Counted from the first letter of the stretch, positions 32,932 through 46,642 are shown. The stretch is 64,000 nucleotides of DNA from Cylicocyclus nassatus (GCA_958299035.1 CATQJL010000316.1:26285599-26349598), one strand, 5' to 3'. Notes: generated by a model from the letters alone, not told the origin. A program made the numbers and translations.

Positions 32932-34674
32932 CTCAGACACTTTTTCCGACGGCCCGCGCGCCTTGAGCGTGCGAGCGCTCATGCCTCCCGCCGCCCATGG
33001 AATGAAGGTACGCGGCTCGCTCGCTGAAGGCGCCGCTCCGCTCCTTCGAAAGCGTTGTAGGACCCTATTGTGATACAGATAGCAATCCTTTGATAAACTT
33101 CATATTTTGTCATTGAAATACGGCCTCATACCCCCAGATTTATTGCCAAACATGTGTACAGGTATGATTATGGCAGATTTATTATCCAAAGACTTACAGA
33201 AAGACATAATACAGAATCAAAAGCAGAGCACAACAGGCAACAACTATAATATCATCAATACCTTTTACGCTAAGCCCCTATTAAATACACGTAAAGCATA
33301 ACAGCAATGCTGATACTGAGAAAGCACTGATAGACACCGGTAAGAATGACCTGGTTAAGCAAAAAAACCCGAATCCTGTCAGAATCATGACACTGAGGCA
33401 GTGAGCGCGGAGATCTTGATGAAAGTTTGAAGCAAGGTACCATTATATTACGAAAGATGAAACACTAAAGACAAGACACTGAACAATACTTGTAAAGAAA
33501 ACACATAAAGAAAAACTTAGACAAATCAATTTTTTTCTGGAGGAGACGTTGGAAAGGAAATTACGCAGATGTTGACAGGCGTTAGCTGATGATTGAGTTG
33601 CTGCTCCGTAGTCCCTTTTCGGTCAATAACTTCCTTCTCTTCGGCTGGTGCGGCACGTTTCTGGCGCTGAAAGAAATGTCAGATCATTATTTAAGTATGC
33701 ACAAATTCTCACCTTATTGGCTATCCATTTTCCTGACGCGTAATTGCAGGACCTTACATCTCGTCTGAAATCAAATTCTCAATCACTGTGAAATTTGTAA
33801 AGTATCTTTGGACTTCAGAGCCATTAGGAGAGATTTGTAGTTGAGGTCAATCTTGCGCTGTTGTCTGAGCTCAGCCAGCGCTTCCATTCTTTCCTTTTCG
33901 GTATTTCCAAGGTAAAATCTGAAACGCAAATCTTTTGGTTTTTGCGGATCCTGTTTTAGTCACTCACAAAGACTGATTCAATTCCAGGTTATTCCACTGA
34001 TCTAATTCCGAACCCCATCATGTCTTCACCGAAGTCTGGAAACGTCCATTGAAAGTGATTATTTCTCCAAAAGTGTTCCTTTTATTGACCTCTAAGCATC
34101 CCTTCTATTTCTTCTGGTAGATTGAGCAACTCTTCATCCCGTTCAGCGTTTTGGTATAGGCGAATGGAGTAGTTTTTGATTTCGTCGGCAGGCTCCGTCG
34201 TCTAAGAACTCCTTATGTAAATGAGGTGTTTGCATACATCATGACTCACCCTCTGTAATAAAAAACGGTACAATGAACACAACTGTTGAAAGGTGTTGTG
34301 CCTTGGACTTCCTTGCCAATCTTTACAGACATTTGTGAGATCAGATTAGATGTGACGATTAGCCGGCAAAACGGACAAGCAACCAACGATGCGATGAAAA
34401 ATGCAACCTCCTACGGCTAACAACGAATTCAAAATGATGCTTACGCGTCTTGTTAAGTTACATGTTCGTTGTTCTTACATATTTGTTGATGGCGCGCCGC
34501 TCGCCCGGTCACTCAAGATGGCGCGCCGCCCGTCGAAGGCAAGGCGCGCCGCTCGCACGGCAGATTTCGATGGCGCGCCGCCGGTCGGAAACGAGGCCAC
34601 GCCCACAAATTTAGGCGCGCCGCTCGCACGGTAGGCTCACGAAAGCGCGCGGACCGTCGGAAAAAGTGTCTGAG
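32932..34674. mobile_element. TIR element carrying a gene fragment, right arm
   Basis: Mirror of 26,697-28,450, flanked by TA-A and A-TAA in this orientation. It carries the same two in-frame stops in the gene fragment, so these predate the duplication of the arms. Confidence 0.78.
33596..34341 (-). pseudogene. Spliced gene fragment captured in a TIR element, right arm
   Basis: Mirror of 27,030-27,775. Both TAA codons are shared (for example 34,082-34,084). It differs at the end of the second exon: it reads NYKSLLMALKS where the left copy has a small indel and a GTAAGT donor. The left copy keeps the donor, the right copy keeps the better reading frame before it. Confidence 0.58.
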
Positions 34675-36638
34675 TAATATACTAGGTCATTCGGAAAGTT
34701 TTTACGCTTTTAGCGCCTTTTAGATGCCATGTTTTAAGAGAGTGGCAGAGGGCTGATAGGGGTTGCTATATAAAAAGCTGTAGAGGAAGTCTTCTTTTTC
34801 TGAGAATCTTACCAAAGTTGCAGAAAACGCTTTGTATGGAATACGTGGTTATAAATTCGACATATGAAAACGCGATTTTCGAATAATTGCACTCTTCAAG
34901 GTCAGTCTTGAGTGTAAGGCAGTCAAAGAAGCCATCATTGTGCGCAATGCATTTGCTAAAGCCACGTCTTCCTTGACGTTGTTTAAAGTCTGCTTCAAAA
35001 AGTCCAGATCTAGATAAGTGAAAGCTAATGGCCCGTAGTAAAGCTGCTTCATTCGATCTCAGCTGAATAAAATTTCAATTGAGGCTTCGACGAGTCAGCT
35101 TGCCTTCAGTCGAGCCATTGATTGATATTGCCAACCACCCACGATGATAAAATTGAGAGCGCCACGTCCATGCAAGTATACGAGTCCAGACGACTTTGCC
35201 AAACATTCACATCTACGTCATTGGCACTAGCGGCGGGGATGTGGCCGCACTTGTTAGATCTTGTTAAGTCTCGTCAGCATCACTGTGGATCCTCACCGAC
35301 ATGTTAAACTGACGTGTATCGTAAGTTACTCAGGAGTAACTTACGAGAAGTTTCTCTGCGTATCATCATTGACACACTATTTAAATCAATTGGTAGTTTA
35401 ACTGAATGTGGACTGACTGAAGTAAGGTAGACTACCTCGTCAGGTAGACGGACGGTCAGCTGAAATTTCATTTTGCATTCTTACTACATGGGAAGCTGGT
35501 GATAGGCAGTCTACCTTACCGAATCTTGGATGAGGGCCTCAGTTCAGTTTACCTGAACTGAATTAGCTTTACTACGGGCCAATGTTTTGCACTGTTTTGG
35601 AAGGTGTTTCTGCCATAGAAACGAGCATCTCAAAGGGTCCTTTAGAGCAAATCGCAAATATAGCTGCATAAAACTATGAGCAGGCCTTGTAGTATGTAGC
35701 CCCATTTGAAGCTACCATCGCTAAAGCTGCAATATCAAAAAATATTAGTTGCATACACCTCACCAATTGCCGCACTCGCGAATTGAGGGCGCTTGACTCT
35801 GCTTTCGCTGCTCATAATTTGCTGGAGCAATCCTTTTTTGGCCTGGATTATTAATTACAACAAAAAATTGGTCAAGTACAGCTAAAAGAAACAACAATGT
35901 GGTAAATCATTTAAGACAAGCATTGCAAGCATGGCTGTGAACAGTAAGTCATTACAAAAGGTTGATGTACTCAATTTAACGTAATCCTGCTAGCCTTGCA
36001 CGCTATAAATTTGCTAGGATGTGGTTGTGGTGTAAGAGCAGAGTAGTATGATACCGCTCTAAAAACCGTTTGTCAAAATTTCAAAACTGAGCAGACTTGC
36101 ACGTATAATCTATGAAAGGTGCCATCCTCGCCCTGACGCCTTCAAACCACATTAAGAAAAGTGGCCCTCACAAAAGGGATTGACTACGCACCGAGGTTCC
36201 TATTCATTTCTCGAACTCTATGGACCTTATTTTACGAGCCACCAAATTCTCCAATTCCTCGATGCCTATTGAAAAATAATAGGACTCAATAAATATTAGC
36301 TTGTCAAAAATGCCTTTTTAGGTTTTATTGATTCCCTTAAGATGATTTCGCAAGAAAAAAGCAAATGAACACTACATTAATGTTACCAGAATTCTTCTGA
36401 ACACAATGAAATTTATTTGGAAGAAAAAGATGGGGTCTGGAAGAAGTTGTGCTCGTTTGAATTCAAAGGTGCTAAAACGAAAAAACTAATATGTAATTTA
36501 CCAAGTATATAAGGTCTAATATAGTATAATGATTTGCTTTTTATTTGTGTATGTTGAGTTGTTAGTGTAAAAAAATTTACTAGTTTTTTAAAGTTTGCAT
36601 GGAGAATGTATTATTTATCTGCATTGTTAAATCATACT

Positions 36639-37002
36639 TTAAAGGCAGCGTCCAGGCAGATCTGGACCTATGGAGCTTTTACATGGAAAGTACTTTTGAG
36701 GTCCTAACTAAGGCACTGCCCAGGCGGCAGCTCAGGTAGTGCTCTAATGGCTTAGATATTCCCCTCGAAACTGGCCCCCGCGAACGTATTCGCATGGATT
36801 CATGGCAATTTCGCGCCAGAATCCACGCTTTGCGCCATGAATCCATGCGAAACGCGGTCGCGGGGTCCAGTTTCGGGGGGAATATCTCAGCCATTACAGC
36901 ACTACCTGAGCTGCCGCTTGGGCAGTGCCTTAGTTAGGGCCCCAAAAGTACTTTCCACGTAAAAGCCCCATAGGTCCAGATCTGCCTGGACGCTGCCTTT
37001 AA
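36639..37002. mobile_element. TTAA MITE, right arm, uninterrupted
   Basis: A 364-bp copy bounded by TTAA on both sides. It shows the empty site for the transposon found in the left-arm copy: the junction reads CCTATGG on one strand where the left arm has CCTA, element, TATGG. Confidence 0.82.
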
Positions 37003-37191
37003 GCCTTTACATTTGTTTTTATAACATCATGTGGAGTACTTGTAAACATATTGGTAAAATCGGCTGAATAGATTTGTTTATTTTTGGGGATAATATGTGA
37101 GAGTTTTGATACTAATGTCTATATAATATATAGACAAGTAACCTGAAAATTTATGATTCCCGTCCATAGATTTTACATAATTCGAAAATGT

Positions 37192-37817
37192 ATTAGATTG
37201 TCCCGAAAGTTTCGTCGGTTTTTGTCATCGCTCACTAAAGCTTACAGAACACCAATCCAAAAACGTTCTAGGTACCATTTGATTTACATTTTTATTCCCT
37301 TTCTTAGGGTTGGACCAGACTTCGCTGGGAAAGCGACGTACGCGACGTACGCAGCGTACGCTTGGTATATTTCATCATAGGAGCGTACGCGGCGTACGCT
37401 GCGTACGCCGCTTTTCCAGCGCAGTCGGTCCAACCCTTACAGCTCTTAGTGCTCTTTGACTTACCCTGTTCTTTGCGATGTTACTGGTTTTTTGAGCACT
37501 CAACAGCAACGTCAAAACTTTCCTGAATTTTGAAAATTTCTATCCTGACATTTCTAAAGAGTGCTGATAACTGTTATGAAGAGCAAGCCTTTGGCTACTT
37601 ATGCCATTTTAGATTCCATGGAGCATGTTTACTAAGTGCGTTATGATTAATTATTTAAGAAGAACTGTGGCTTTTTGATTACGTTTAACACGTGAAAGTA
37701 CCGAAACCTAGAGAGCTGAAGCTGAAATTGAAAAATTGGAGCTCATTCAGGTTCTTCATCGTGCTTGTTCGTCTTGTGTGGTCTGGAAAAAGCGACAAAA
37801 CTTTCGGGTCAACCTAA
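37192..37817. mobile_element. Mariner-type MITE, right arm
   Basis: Mirror of 22,950-23,567, 8 bp longer, mostly from an extra 9-bp unit in the nested foldback. Confidence 0.7.
37305..37438. repeat. Foldback of GTACGC nonamers, right arm
   Basis: Mirror of 23,329-23,454 with one more 9-bp unit. Confidence 0.75.
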
Positions 37818-38622
37818 TACTTCGATAAAAGCAAATGTTGTTTTTAATTCTATAGCTAATGCTTTTATACTGCTGTGTGTCGCATTAGTAATAAAGTCAG
37901 TAAGCACAGGTGCGATAAGGTGAGAATGATTTCTCCAGGGTGAAGGGGGTCACAGTGGTCGCAGTCCATTAGGGTGAAGGGTGTTTCAGTTGGTCGAGAA
38001 ATCATAAAATGCCGGCCGGGGGGGGGGGGGGAAGGCGATGGTGTTTTCTTATATTCCAAATCAAAGTTTATTATTTTGAATTCTCTGTCATCACTGGTTG
38101 TCTTTTTTATAAAATGTGAACACTGATAGGATTGGAACAACCCTATATGTTTTTAAAAACACCATAGGAAATTGTATGCGAGAACATCTGTTTCGGGAAA
38201 GAGGTAGACATTTTTTAGGCATCTACGAATTTTCAAAAGAAGAAATTCGTAACTTCTGTAGATGAGCAGCAACGTCAGCTGTGAAAAGGTTTCTATAACC
38301 ATCTTGTTCTCCGCTTTCAGAAAATATATAGAACGTTCCGATATCCATTCAAGAAAGTGCAGTGAACGGTTTGCCTAGTGATTTTTGGGGATTTTTGATT
38401 TTTTAACATAAAAAATTCATAACTTCTGCTGATGAACATCTTCTACGTCTACGCCGTGATGGTCACCGCTGGAACCGTCTCATTCTACGCTTTCAGAAAA
38501 TATATACTATGCCTGGGATCCGTTGAAAAAAAGTGCCTGGGTGAAGGGTGTCCTAGTGATTGCTGGAGATTTTCAAGTTTTTAACATAAAAAAATTCATA
38601 ACTTCTGCAGATGAACAGCTTG

Positions 38623-38832
38623 TACAATACCACTCTCATAACGTGCAAAATTTTTGTGAATGTCGCGAAATTCCGAAATTTCCTCGAACTTTCCGGAATT
38701 TCGCGAAATTCCGGGAATGTCGCGAAGTTTCGCGAAATTCCGGAAATTTCGCGGAATTTTCGGAATTTCGCGACATTTTCGGAATTTCGCGACATTTACG
38801 GAAATTTTGCACATTCTGTGAGCTGTATTGTA
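38623..38832. mobile_element. CGAAATTCCG foldback MITE, right arm, copy 2
   Basis: Mirror of 21,940-22,149. Confidence 0.85.
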
Positions 38833-40103
38833 TTCGACGTGCTAACAACATTTCTTACATAGTTTTGCTGCTAGTGACACATTGTAGGATAGAATATCTG
38901 CCAACACGACTTTCGAATTTGAAAGACAATTCATGAGAAGGCGATTTTGTAACATCATAATCTGACGAGCAATTCAAATAAAGATCTGTGCTAAGCATGG
39001 TCCGATAGAGGTGTTCACAAAGTTTTGAACTCACAAAAATTTGCGGACAATTTCCGCAACAGGTAGGCGAAAAGTGCAGGCGAAGTTGCGATCTTGATTG
39101 CTTTAGCTACTTCTATCTCACTTTAGCTTTACTGTAAGACTCTCTAGTGCAAAATAAATAGGATTTTCGTAAAGATCGGGACCAAAAACCACTATGAGCG
39201 AAGTTTCCGGTCAATCCGAGAACCTAATATTTTGAACCAAATCTTGCGCCGAGGCCAAGAGTGAGGAGCGAGAAAAAATCAAGTGCTACTAGTTCCTTAG
39301 AAAATCAAACCACAGATGTTATCCGACCCATTGATTACAAAAAACACATCTGATTAGCGAGATAGCTTCTTTCTGTAGGACTACGGTGGATAGATTTTAG
39401 AGAAATGTCGATTTTTTCGAAATTTGCCAGCTCCGCCCACCTTTGGCCCCGCCCACACCCAAGTCTCCACCCACTTTTCCCCCACCTTCCCATTCCAACC
39501 CATCCATGCCTGGGCCACTAACCCGCCAATAACCACCAATGAACCACTTCTGACCGATTTATACATAGAGATCAAAGATCAAATTAAGAAAATTTATCTC
39601 CAGATACTATAGGGCAGCGCCCCTTCACTTTCATGCTGCTGTCCAACTTTCTTCATCAACTGATAGCGCATCAAAAGTTGTATCGAAATATTGCTATGCC
39701 AGCGCCTTGATTATTCTCCTGGAATTATCATTTCATTTTGATCTATCATAAAGTTTTCCGAAAAATTTCTAAGTCCAGAACCGTTCTTAGATCAGCCTCT
39801 TGTGTATTTAACATCCATTTCTTCTGTAAATTTTTTGGTATAGCCCCTTCGAATATAAACACAAATACGGGTATCCGGACACTTCGTTCCCATTTTCCAC
39901 AAAGATATGCATAAAAATGTACATTGGCTTTCTTATAAACCCTCGCTTATAAAAGAGTTCAAATCCCGCTTTTATCATAGAAAGAAAGAGCTCACAAAGT
40001 TGCATATAAATGACTTCATAGCATTTGCCCATCAGCGCTAGTCGCGGTGATATGCGGTCACTCTCGCACCGTAATTAGCAAATCTCGCACCTCGGCTGTC
40101 AAT

Positions 40104-40314
40104 TACAATACCACTCTCATAACGTGCAAAATTTCCGTGAATGTCGCGAAATTCCGAAATTTCCGCGAACTTTCCGGAATTTCGCGAAATTCCGGGAATG
40201 TCGCGAAGTTTCGCGAAATTCCGGAAATTTCGCGGAATTTTCGGAATTTCGCGACATTTTCGGAATTTCGCGACATTTACGGAAATTTTGCACATTCTGG
40301 TGAGCGGTATTGTA
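40104..40314. mobile_element. CGAAATTCCG foldback MITE, right arm, copy 1
   Basis: Mirror of 20,458-20,668. Confidence 0.85.
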
Positions 40315-42759
40315 CGCAGTGCCGGGTGAAGGGTGGGTGAGACTTTTATAATGGGAGTGCTCAAGTACAGACTTTTTTACCATTGTAAAAAGACGTCTAC
40401 TTGAGCACTCTCATTATAAAGGTCTCACCCACCCTTCACCCAGGCATTTTTTTCAACGGACCCCAGGCAAAGTATACATTTTCTGAAAGCGGAGGATGAG
40501 ACGGTTCCAATGGTGACCATCACGGCGTACAATACGTTCATCAGCAGGAGTTATGAATTTTTTTATGTTAAAACGAAAATCTCCAGAATTCATTACTCAC
40601 ACCCGTCACCAAGCCCTTTTTTTAACAGACTTCTCCTTTCCATTACATAAACCACGTACAAATATCTCCTTTGCTTAACCTTACCTCATTGTTGATTGCT
40701 CTTCTCGGCTTTTGGTGAAAGGGGTCACTTTGGTCCCGGCTCAGGGGTGAAGGGAGGGTGAGAAAATTCTCACATTATCGCACCCGTGTTAGTAAGCATG
40801 TAATTAAGTGATAAAGTTAGTAACTTATGTAGTTGAACATGCTGAAATTTATGGCAAAAATAATTCCGGAAAGATCAAATTTTCTGTTTTGTGCAGCTTG
40901 CTCAAAAATCATAACTTTTCACAAAGACTATCAAACAACACGAACTTTGCTCAGTTGAAAAAGAGCAGGCAACAAAACCTATAACTTCGAATGCTCCTGT
41001 TTTTAGTGGAAGTTTCAAATTTTTTACGACTAAACTTAGGAAATTCCAAAATTGAGTAGTTTTCTTCTACCGCTTCTATTGCACAATGCATGAAATTTAG
41101 GTAATGCAAGGAGAATTTTGATCAACTTATTATTGAGAATTATAGTCATAGAATTCATTGAACAGAAAATCATTTGGAAAGGCGGCAGTAGCGGGAAAGA
41201 TCTGACACTGCGCAGGGTAATGGGAATTGAGCACCAGTTGAAACCATTTTCCAGTTCTCATCGCTTTTTGTCTTTTCCAGCAGAGTTTCTTATTCAATCA
41301 AACTTCCCTACACGTACCCACATGCCGCCATGTCAAAAAAGACAGGTTTGAAGAAAAACGCTGTAAAGTTTTTGAGTTCTTGCTTTTTCCTTAACAAGGA
41401 TTTTCGCAGATTTCGATATGCTTCTGATAGCCAAGGAATTGCTAGACACACAGGAACTAAGATCTTGGGAAAAAGTTGACTTTGAAGAGAGTTATGACAT
41501 TTTGAACCCAAAAAATTCAAATCGGACAGAACTTATGCAGCATCCTAGTATTGCACAATGCATGAAATTTAGGTAATGCAAGGAGAATTTTGATCAACTC
41601 ATTAGTATAGGGAGTCATGATCATAGAATTCATTGATTAGAGAGTCATTTGGAAAGGCGGCAGTAGCAGGAAACCGCAGCGCGGTCAAAATGATAGAGTA
41701 AAGATCTGACACTGCGTAGGGTAATGGGAATTGAGCACCAGTTGAAACTATTTTCTAGTTGTTATCGTTTTTTGTCTTTTTCAGCAAATTTTCTTATTCA
41801 ATCAAACTTCACTACATGTACCTACCTGCCGCACATGTCTATTCTCTGCCCATCTGTGTAGGTATCTGCTCTCATTCGTCACTCTTTTCCTCTGCAATTT
41901 CACCTTTTTTGCGTAAAGCGCCTCCATTTTTTTACCAGATCTGATTTTTGAGGAAAAGCTAGATTTCTAGTTTTGTCCTATGGTAGCAATGAGTCGTTCT
42001 ACTATTGTAACAAAACTTGACGCGCTTTGAAAAGCTATCTTTACGATTGCTGCTGCCTCAGCTCTGCGTCCCCAACCTGCGGGACGCATAGCGAACATGC
42101 TTTCAACATGCAGCAACATATCAACATCAATGCTAGAAGCTGAAAATTCTACCGACATGTTTTGCATGCTTAACATGTTCATCTTATTGCTGACCTACTA
42201 CACCGCTCATAATTCGACAGAAAAGTAGCCGCACTCTAGCGAGCAGCAGGGTGCGCCGCACTTCACTAGGGTGTGCCGGAATTCGCGTCGCACACCATAT
42301 CTCGCTTCAGAATAGAGGTATCTTTAATCCCAAGTACATCGTTCGACTCAGCTCAGCGAGACGCATCATCCGGTATCAGTGGCGGACCCGAGGGGGAAAT
42401 GATTTTTGAAATTTTTCAGAAAATTTGAGTTAGCCCTGTAAAAAATTTCTTTCGAGAGCGTGGCTGGCGTCACGCACCTTCATTGGGAAAAAATTTTTGT
42501 CGCCCCCAGTCCGAAATCCTGGAACCGCCACAGTCCGGATTATAAATGTGCCACAATCTGTCGGGGTAAATAAGTTTATTGTTAGAGTATGTTTGCGCTC
42601 AATTTTGCAGATTTTTTGGTTGGATTGTCCAGTGTGCTGGTATCAATATCGCCATCGATTTGCTGCTGAAGGCACATTTTTGGGGTTCTATAGGAGCACG
42701 GTAGAAAGTCACTTTGACGGATTTGTTCTGAAATCAGCTTAAGGTATAATACCGCTCAC

Positions 42760-43381
42760 CGAATCTGCAAAATTCGGTGAACCTCGCAAAAATCGAGAAT
42801 TCCACGAAAGCCCGACTTTCCCGGAATCCCGCGTCATTCCAAAAATTTTACGGAATCAGGGGAATTCCGCGGAATAATAAGAATCACGCAACTACGCAGC
42901 ACCATAACTTCCTTCGGAATGAATATAATCTGAGCCTGGAAACAGCATTGTGTTCAGCTTGTCAAGGCAAATCTTGGTGCACAGCACGACCTCTACATTC
43001 CGTTTTCAGCTTCCTAAATTCTCTGCGAAGCTTCTTTCGCAAAGATGTAACGCAGCGTTTATCCAACATAAAACACTCCAGTAAGTACCTATTAGATAGT
43101 GCTGTGCTTGTAGGTTATCGTGCGCTAAGTAGTAGCCGCAGACTTCTTTTCAAAAAAAGATAAAAGCGTTGGTGAATTTCAGAAAATTTACGCGTTTCCA
43201 AATTTTACTCGCCGTAACTTCCTTCAGAATCAATCAGAAAAAGTGCTCAACTTATCAAGGCGAATCTTTCGGTATACAGAATGTCCTTAATATTCCCATT
43301 TCAGTATTCTTGATTTTTCCTGCAGACGTCTCTTCGCAAAGGTATAAAGCAACGCGCATTGCTCCTAATAGACAACAGTAA
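42760..43381 (+). repeat. Tandem units of an old repeat family, right-arm copy
   Basis: Mirror of 17,783-18,400. Confidence 0.6.
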
Positions 43382-44146
43382 GAATTATTCTATAGTACTT
43401 CCTCTGTAGATTATATACCGTCAAAGAGCAGCCGTATGCCCCTTTCCAAAGGAGATAGAGGTGCTGGTGAACTGTGGAATGTCGTCTCAAATTCCACTCG
43501 TCATAGCCCTAGAATACGAAGCTACCTTGCTAGGCAGATGCGAACTTCGTAATCAGCAGATCTGATAACCCCTATGAGGAACTTTCCAGAGAACTTCGGG
43601 TTATTTGATTTTCGTTTCACGTTCTGAAGCTCGCCAGTGGGTTTTGGTCGAAATGTTGGTGGTCTCGGTTTGAAAGGAAACTCCGCTCATAGAGTTTTGA
43701 AAACGCTGTTTATGAAAAATGCGGTTTCTGTCAAGTATAGAGTCTTTTTGCACAGATAAGTGAGGTGACTTAGACTAAGTCATGAAAGTTCGTAACTTCG
43801 CCTACACTCCTTGCGTATCCGAAAACCTGCCTGCTCGCTTTACAGATTAAAGTTGGTAGGAACTGTGCTATCGAATGGTGGATGTTCTTCGGCTCTTACC
43901 GGCCTACGAAAATACGCCCTCATAAATTTCGACCAAAATGTAAAAATCGCATACTTCGTCGAACTCCCACCGTGAGTGATTGACAGTGATGACATTCAAA
44001 TTGCAAATGCTTTGTTGTTCGCCCCAAGGGATCTAACTGCTTTGAGTGTGGTGGTTGCATGTGCTTCAGCTGCGCAATTGAATATCACAACAACTTCATG
44101 GCTAAAGCTCAGATCTATCTATCTACCAAGTCCAACACAATAAAGT

Positions 44147-44299
44147 CCATCAAGCATGTGAAAAGATTTGCTCGCCGTGTTATGCAACCACTCACGGTGG
44201 AAGTTCGACAAAGTATGGAAGTACGAAGCTTACTTCGTCAAACTTCCACCGTGAACGGCTGCATAACACGGCGATCAAATCTTTTCACATCGCTTGATG
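44147..44299. repeat. Foldback repeat, right-arm copy
   Basis: Mirror of 16,870-17,022. Confidence 0.75.
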
Positions 44300-45221
44300 A
44301 GCTGAGCACAATGCTTTTTTCTGTTTCAGATTATAATTCCGAAGGAAGTTATGCTGTTGGGATTGCGTGATTCCCATTACTCCGCGAAACCTCCGTGATT
44401 TCATGAAGTTCCTGGAATGACGCGGGATTTCGGACTTCGGACGCGGACTTTGTGGACTTTTCGGATTTCCGCGACGTTCACTGAATTTTGCAGATTCGGT
44501 GAGCGGTATTATACCTTGAGCCGATTTCAGAACAAATCTATCAGAGTGACTCTCTACCATGATATGTAATGATCTGGCATCTTGTTTCCGTAACATCAGA
44601 CTAAAAGCGAGACTAAAATTTAGTAGATACTGAGTCCTTAGACCTTGCGAGATGCGAACTGGTGGGCTATGCTTGAGTTACAGCAAGTTAAAACTTTTTA
44701 AAGCTTTTAACTCCTTTGCGTGCCGAACGGCTAGATGGTTAGGCCTCTACCTAGAAAAAGAAACTACATCTATTAGTTCACCAAATTTCCAGGCAAAAGA
44801 CTGCCTGAGACTAACGCTTTGCATCATTGAAAATCGAGGATGTTACCTAGGATATGTCTATCAATTCAGAGCAGTAGTTTTTCACCCGAATATGGTAAAC
44901 TGAATAATGTTTTGATTGGTTTTGTACTCTAATAATTTGAGCGATCACAGCGTGCCTCGCGTGGAGTAGCCGTTTGAAAAGATCAAAAGTTGGTGAGCCC
45001 CTTTTCTTTGAAGCCCCTCCTTTCCTCTCGCCCGGGGTCCTTGACGGAGTTGTCCTCGTTAGGTTAAGCCAGTCAGTTGAGCCCTGGGGATTATGACCTC
45101 ATCTAATTGCGTAGGGGTAGGGAACAGGATCTTGGAGAACGAACGACTCTCATTTTTTAGAAATGGAGAACGACCAGATGATCTAGCAAGGATTGCTGCT
45201 GCTATTACACACTCAACCAGA

Positions 45222-45296
45222 GCATTACCTTTCCTTATTTACATTGTGTTTCTGTTGTTTTCATAACAGAAACACACAAATAAGGAAAGGTAATGC
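45222..45296. repeat. Hairpin repeat, right-arm copy
   Basis: Mirror of 15,873-15,947, same stems and loop. Confidence 0.8.
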
Positions 45297-46198
45297 GCTA
45301 GTCGAGCTTTTTTTAGTTTTTGGAATACCACTGATCGTATTACATAAATAAAGAAATAAATATTCACTCGTTGCAGTTTTGCGAAGAATTCCAACTCCCT
45401 GCAGAGCCCGATAAAAGTACCATGTCAAACCGATAAAAGTACCATGTCAAATACAGCTAGGAAAGTCTGCGAGATTTGGATCGCTGCCTCCGATGACTGG
45501 TTACTTTAACCCGTTCAACTTGCTGAGACGGTAACTATCGCATACTATCGCACTCATCGGGCTTAAATACGCGTCGCTTCCAGGGGGCGGAGACGCCCTA
45601 GCTTTTAGTTGAGATTTTTTATGAAATAGATATGTCTACTATGTTGAGGTGTTTCTCAGCCGGCTTCCCTTTATGGGAAGGGTGGCCTGACGCTGGAATT
45701 GTGAGCAGAATTTTGCCGCAGAAATCGCGCAGGGTGAATTGAACTCTGACATTCAGCAGGGCAATATTACGTAGAGCTCTAAGCAGTAGACTAACTCTTC
45801 CTCGCTTGTTAAATAACTGTCAACCTTAAAAAATTCGAGTAAAGAGATTCTCTATGTTGAATGAAAAGTGTGCGAGGCTAGCCCATTGTATCCTTACACT
45901 TTATAAAACATTAGGTAAGTTTCGCTTCGAACACTGCAGTGACGCAGTGACGTTTCGAACAGTGCAGAAATTCGCTCCATGAAAGTTTTTCTTGAGCATG
46001 ACAGCATTTTGGCGCATCAAATTCATCGCTTAAAGTTCCATCAAAGCTATTTCATCGAGAATCACTAAGCATTGGCAAAAGCAAGAAAACTGCTTCTAGA
46101 TAGTGTTCGTTATTACTGCAATAAGTGCAAAACTTTAAAACAGTAGCTTCATTGAAACAAGGCAACTAAAAATCGGGCAGGACTGAAATAACTTACAA

Positions 46199-46642
46199 GG
46201 GAAGCTACTTAACTTAGCTTGGCCTTTTGGCAAGGGACGTAGATAATTGGAATCAGCTCAAAAGCTGATTCCAAATATGCTATTCCTAGCTGCCGAGCAA
46301 CATTTCGAAGCGAGTTATTGATTTTTGCTGCGTAAATTGGCATACTCATCGACTCATTGGCATCAGGCATCGTCACCCAAGTGCTAAAACACTTGCTCAA
46401 ACTTCTTTTTGGTGAGAAAAATTGGATTGCTATCATTTCGATGTCCCAACCCTTTTTTCTAGCAGGTTCTTATCCACAGCAGCCCCACGTTCAGGAATAT
46501 GCCAAACGCAGGAAAAAGCCCATAACTCGCATAGAAATAATGCGCGGCGGCTAAGGATAGCATATTTGCAATCAGCGTTTAAAGCTGATTCAGAACGCTT
46601 ATGTCCCTTGCCAAAAGGCCGAGCTAAGCTAGGTAGCTTTCC
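46199..46642. mobile_element. Foldback element overlapping the outer edge of the right arm
   Basis: Inverted ends of about 90 bp: GGGAAGCTACTTAACTTAGC at the left and GCTAAGCTAGGTAGCTTTCC at the right, each with GGCCTTTTGGCAAGGGAC or its complement and a GGAATCAGC word. The left end belongs to the giant arm (its limit is 46,285), the right end does not, so the arm limit falls within this element. Confidence 0.7.

Larger units (their letters stand above)
37887..40800. repeat. Nested inverted-repeat complex, right-arm copy
   Basis: Mirror of 19,970-22,880. Confidence 0.45.
42703..44554. mobile_element. Long-arm foldback element, right-arm copy
   Basis: Mirror of 16,615-18,461 with a handful of base changes. 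Confidence 0.65.
31133..46285 (-). repeat. Right arm of giant inverted repeat
   Basis: 15,153 bp, reverse complement of 14,906-30,241. It differs by an extra 392 bp (41,678-42,069), a second copy of a 22-bp unit (45,409-45,452), about 34 bp extra near 34,770, one extra 9-bp unit near 37,345 and a longer G run near 38,020, and it lacks the 644-bp transposon. Its inner edge continues an open frame into the spacer, which suggests this side keeps the older arrangement. Confidence 0.97.
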
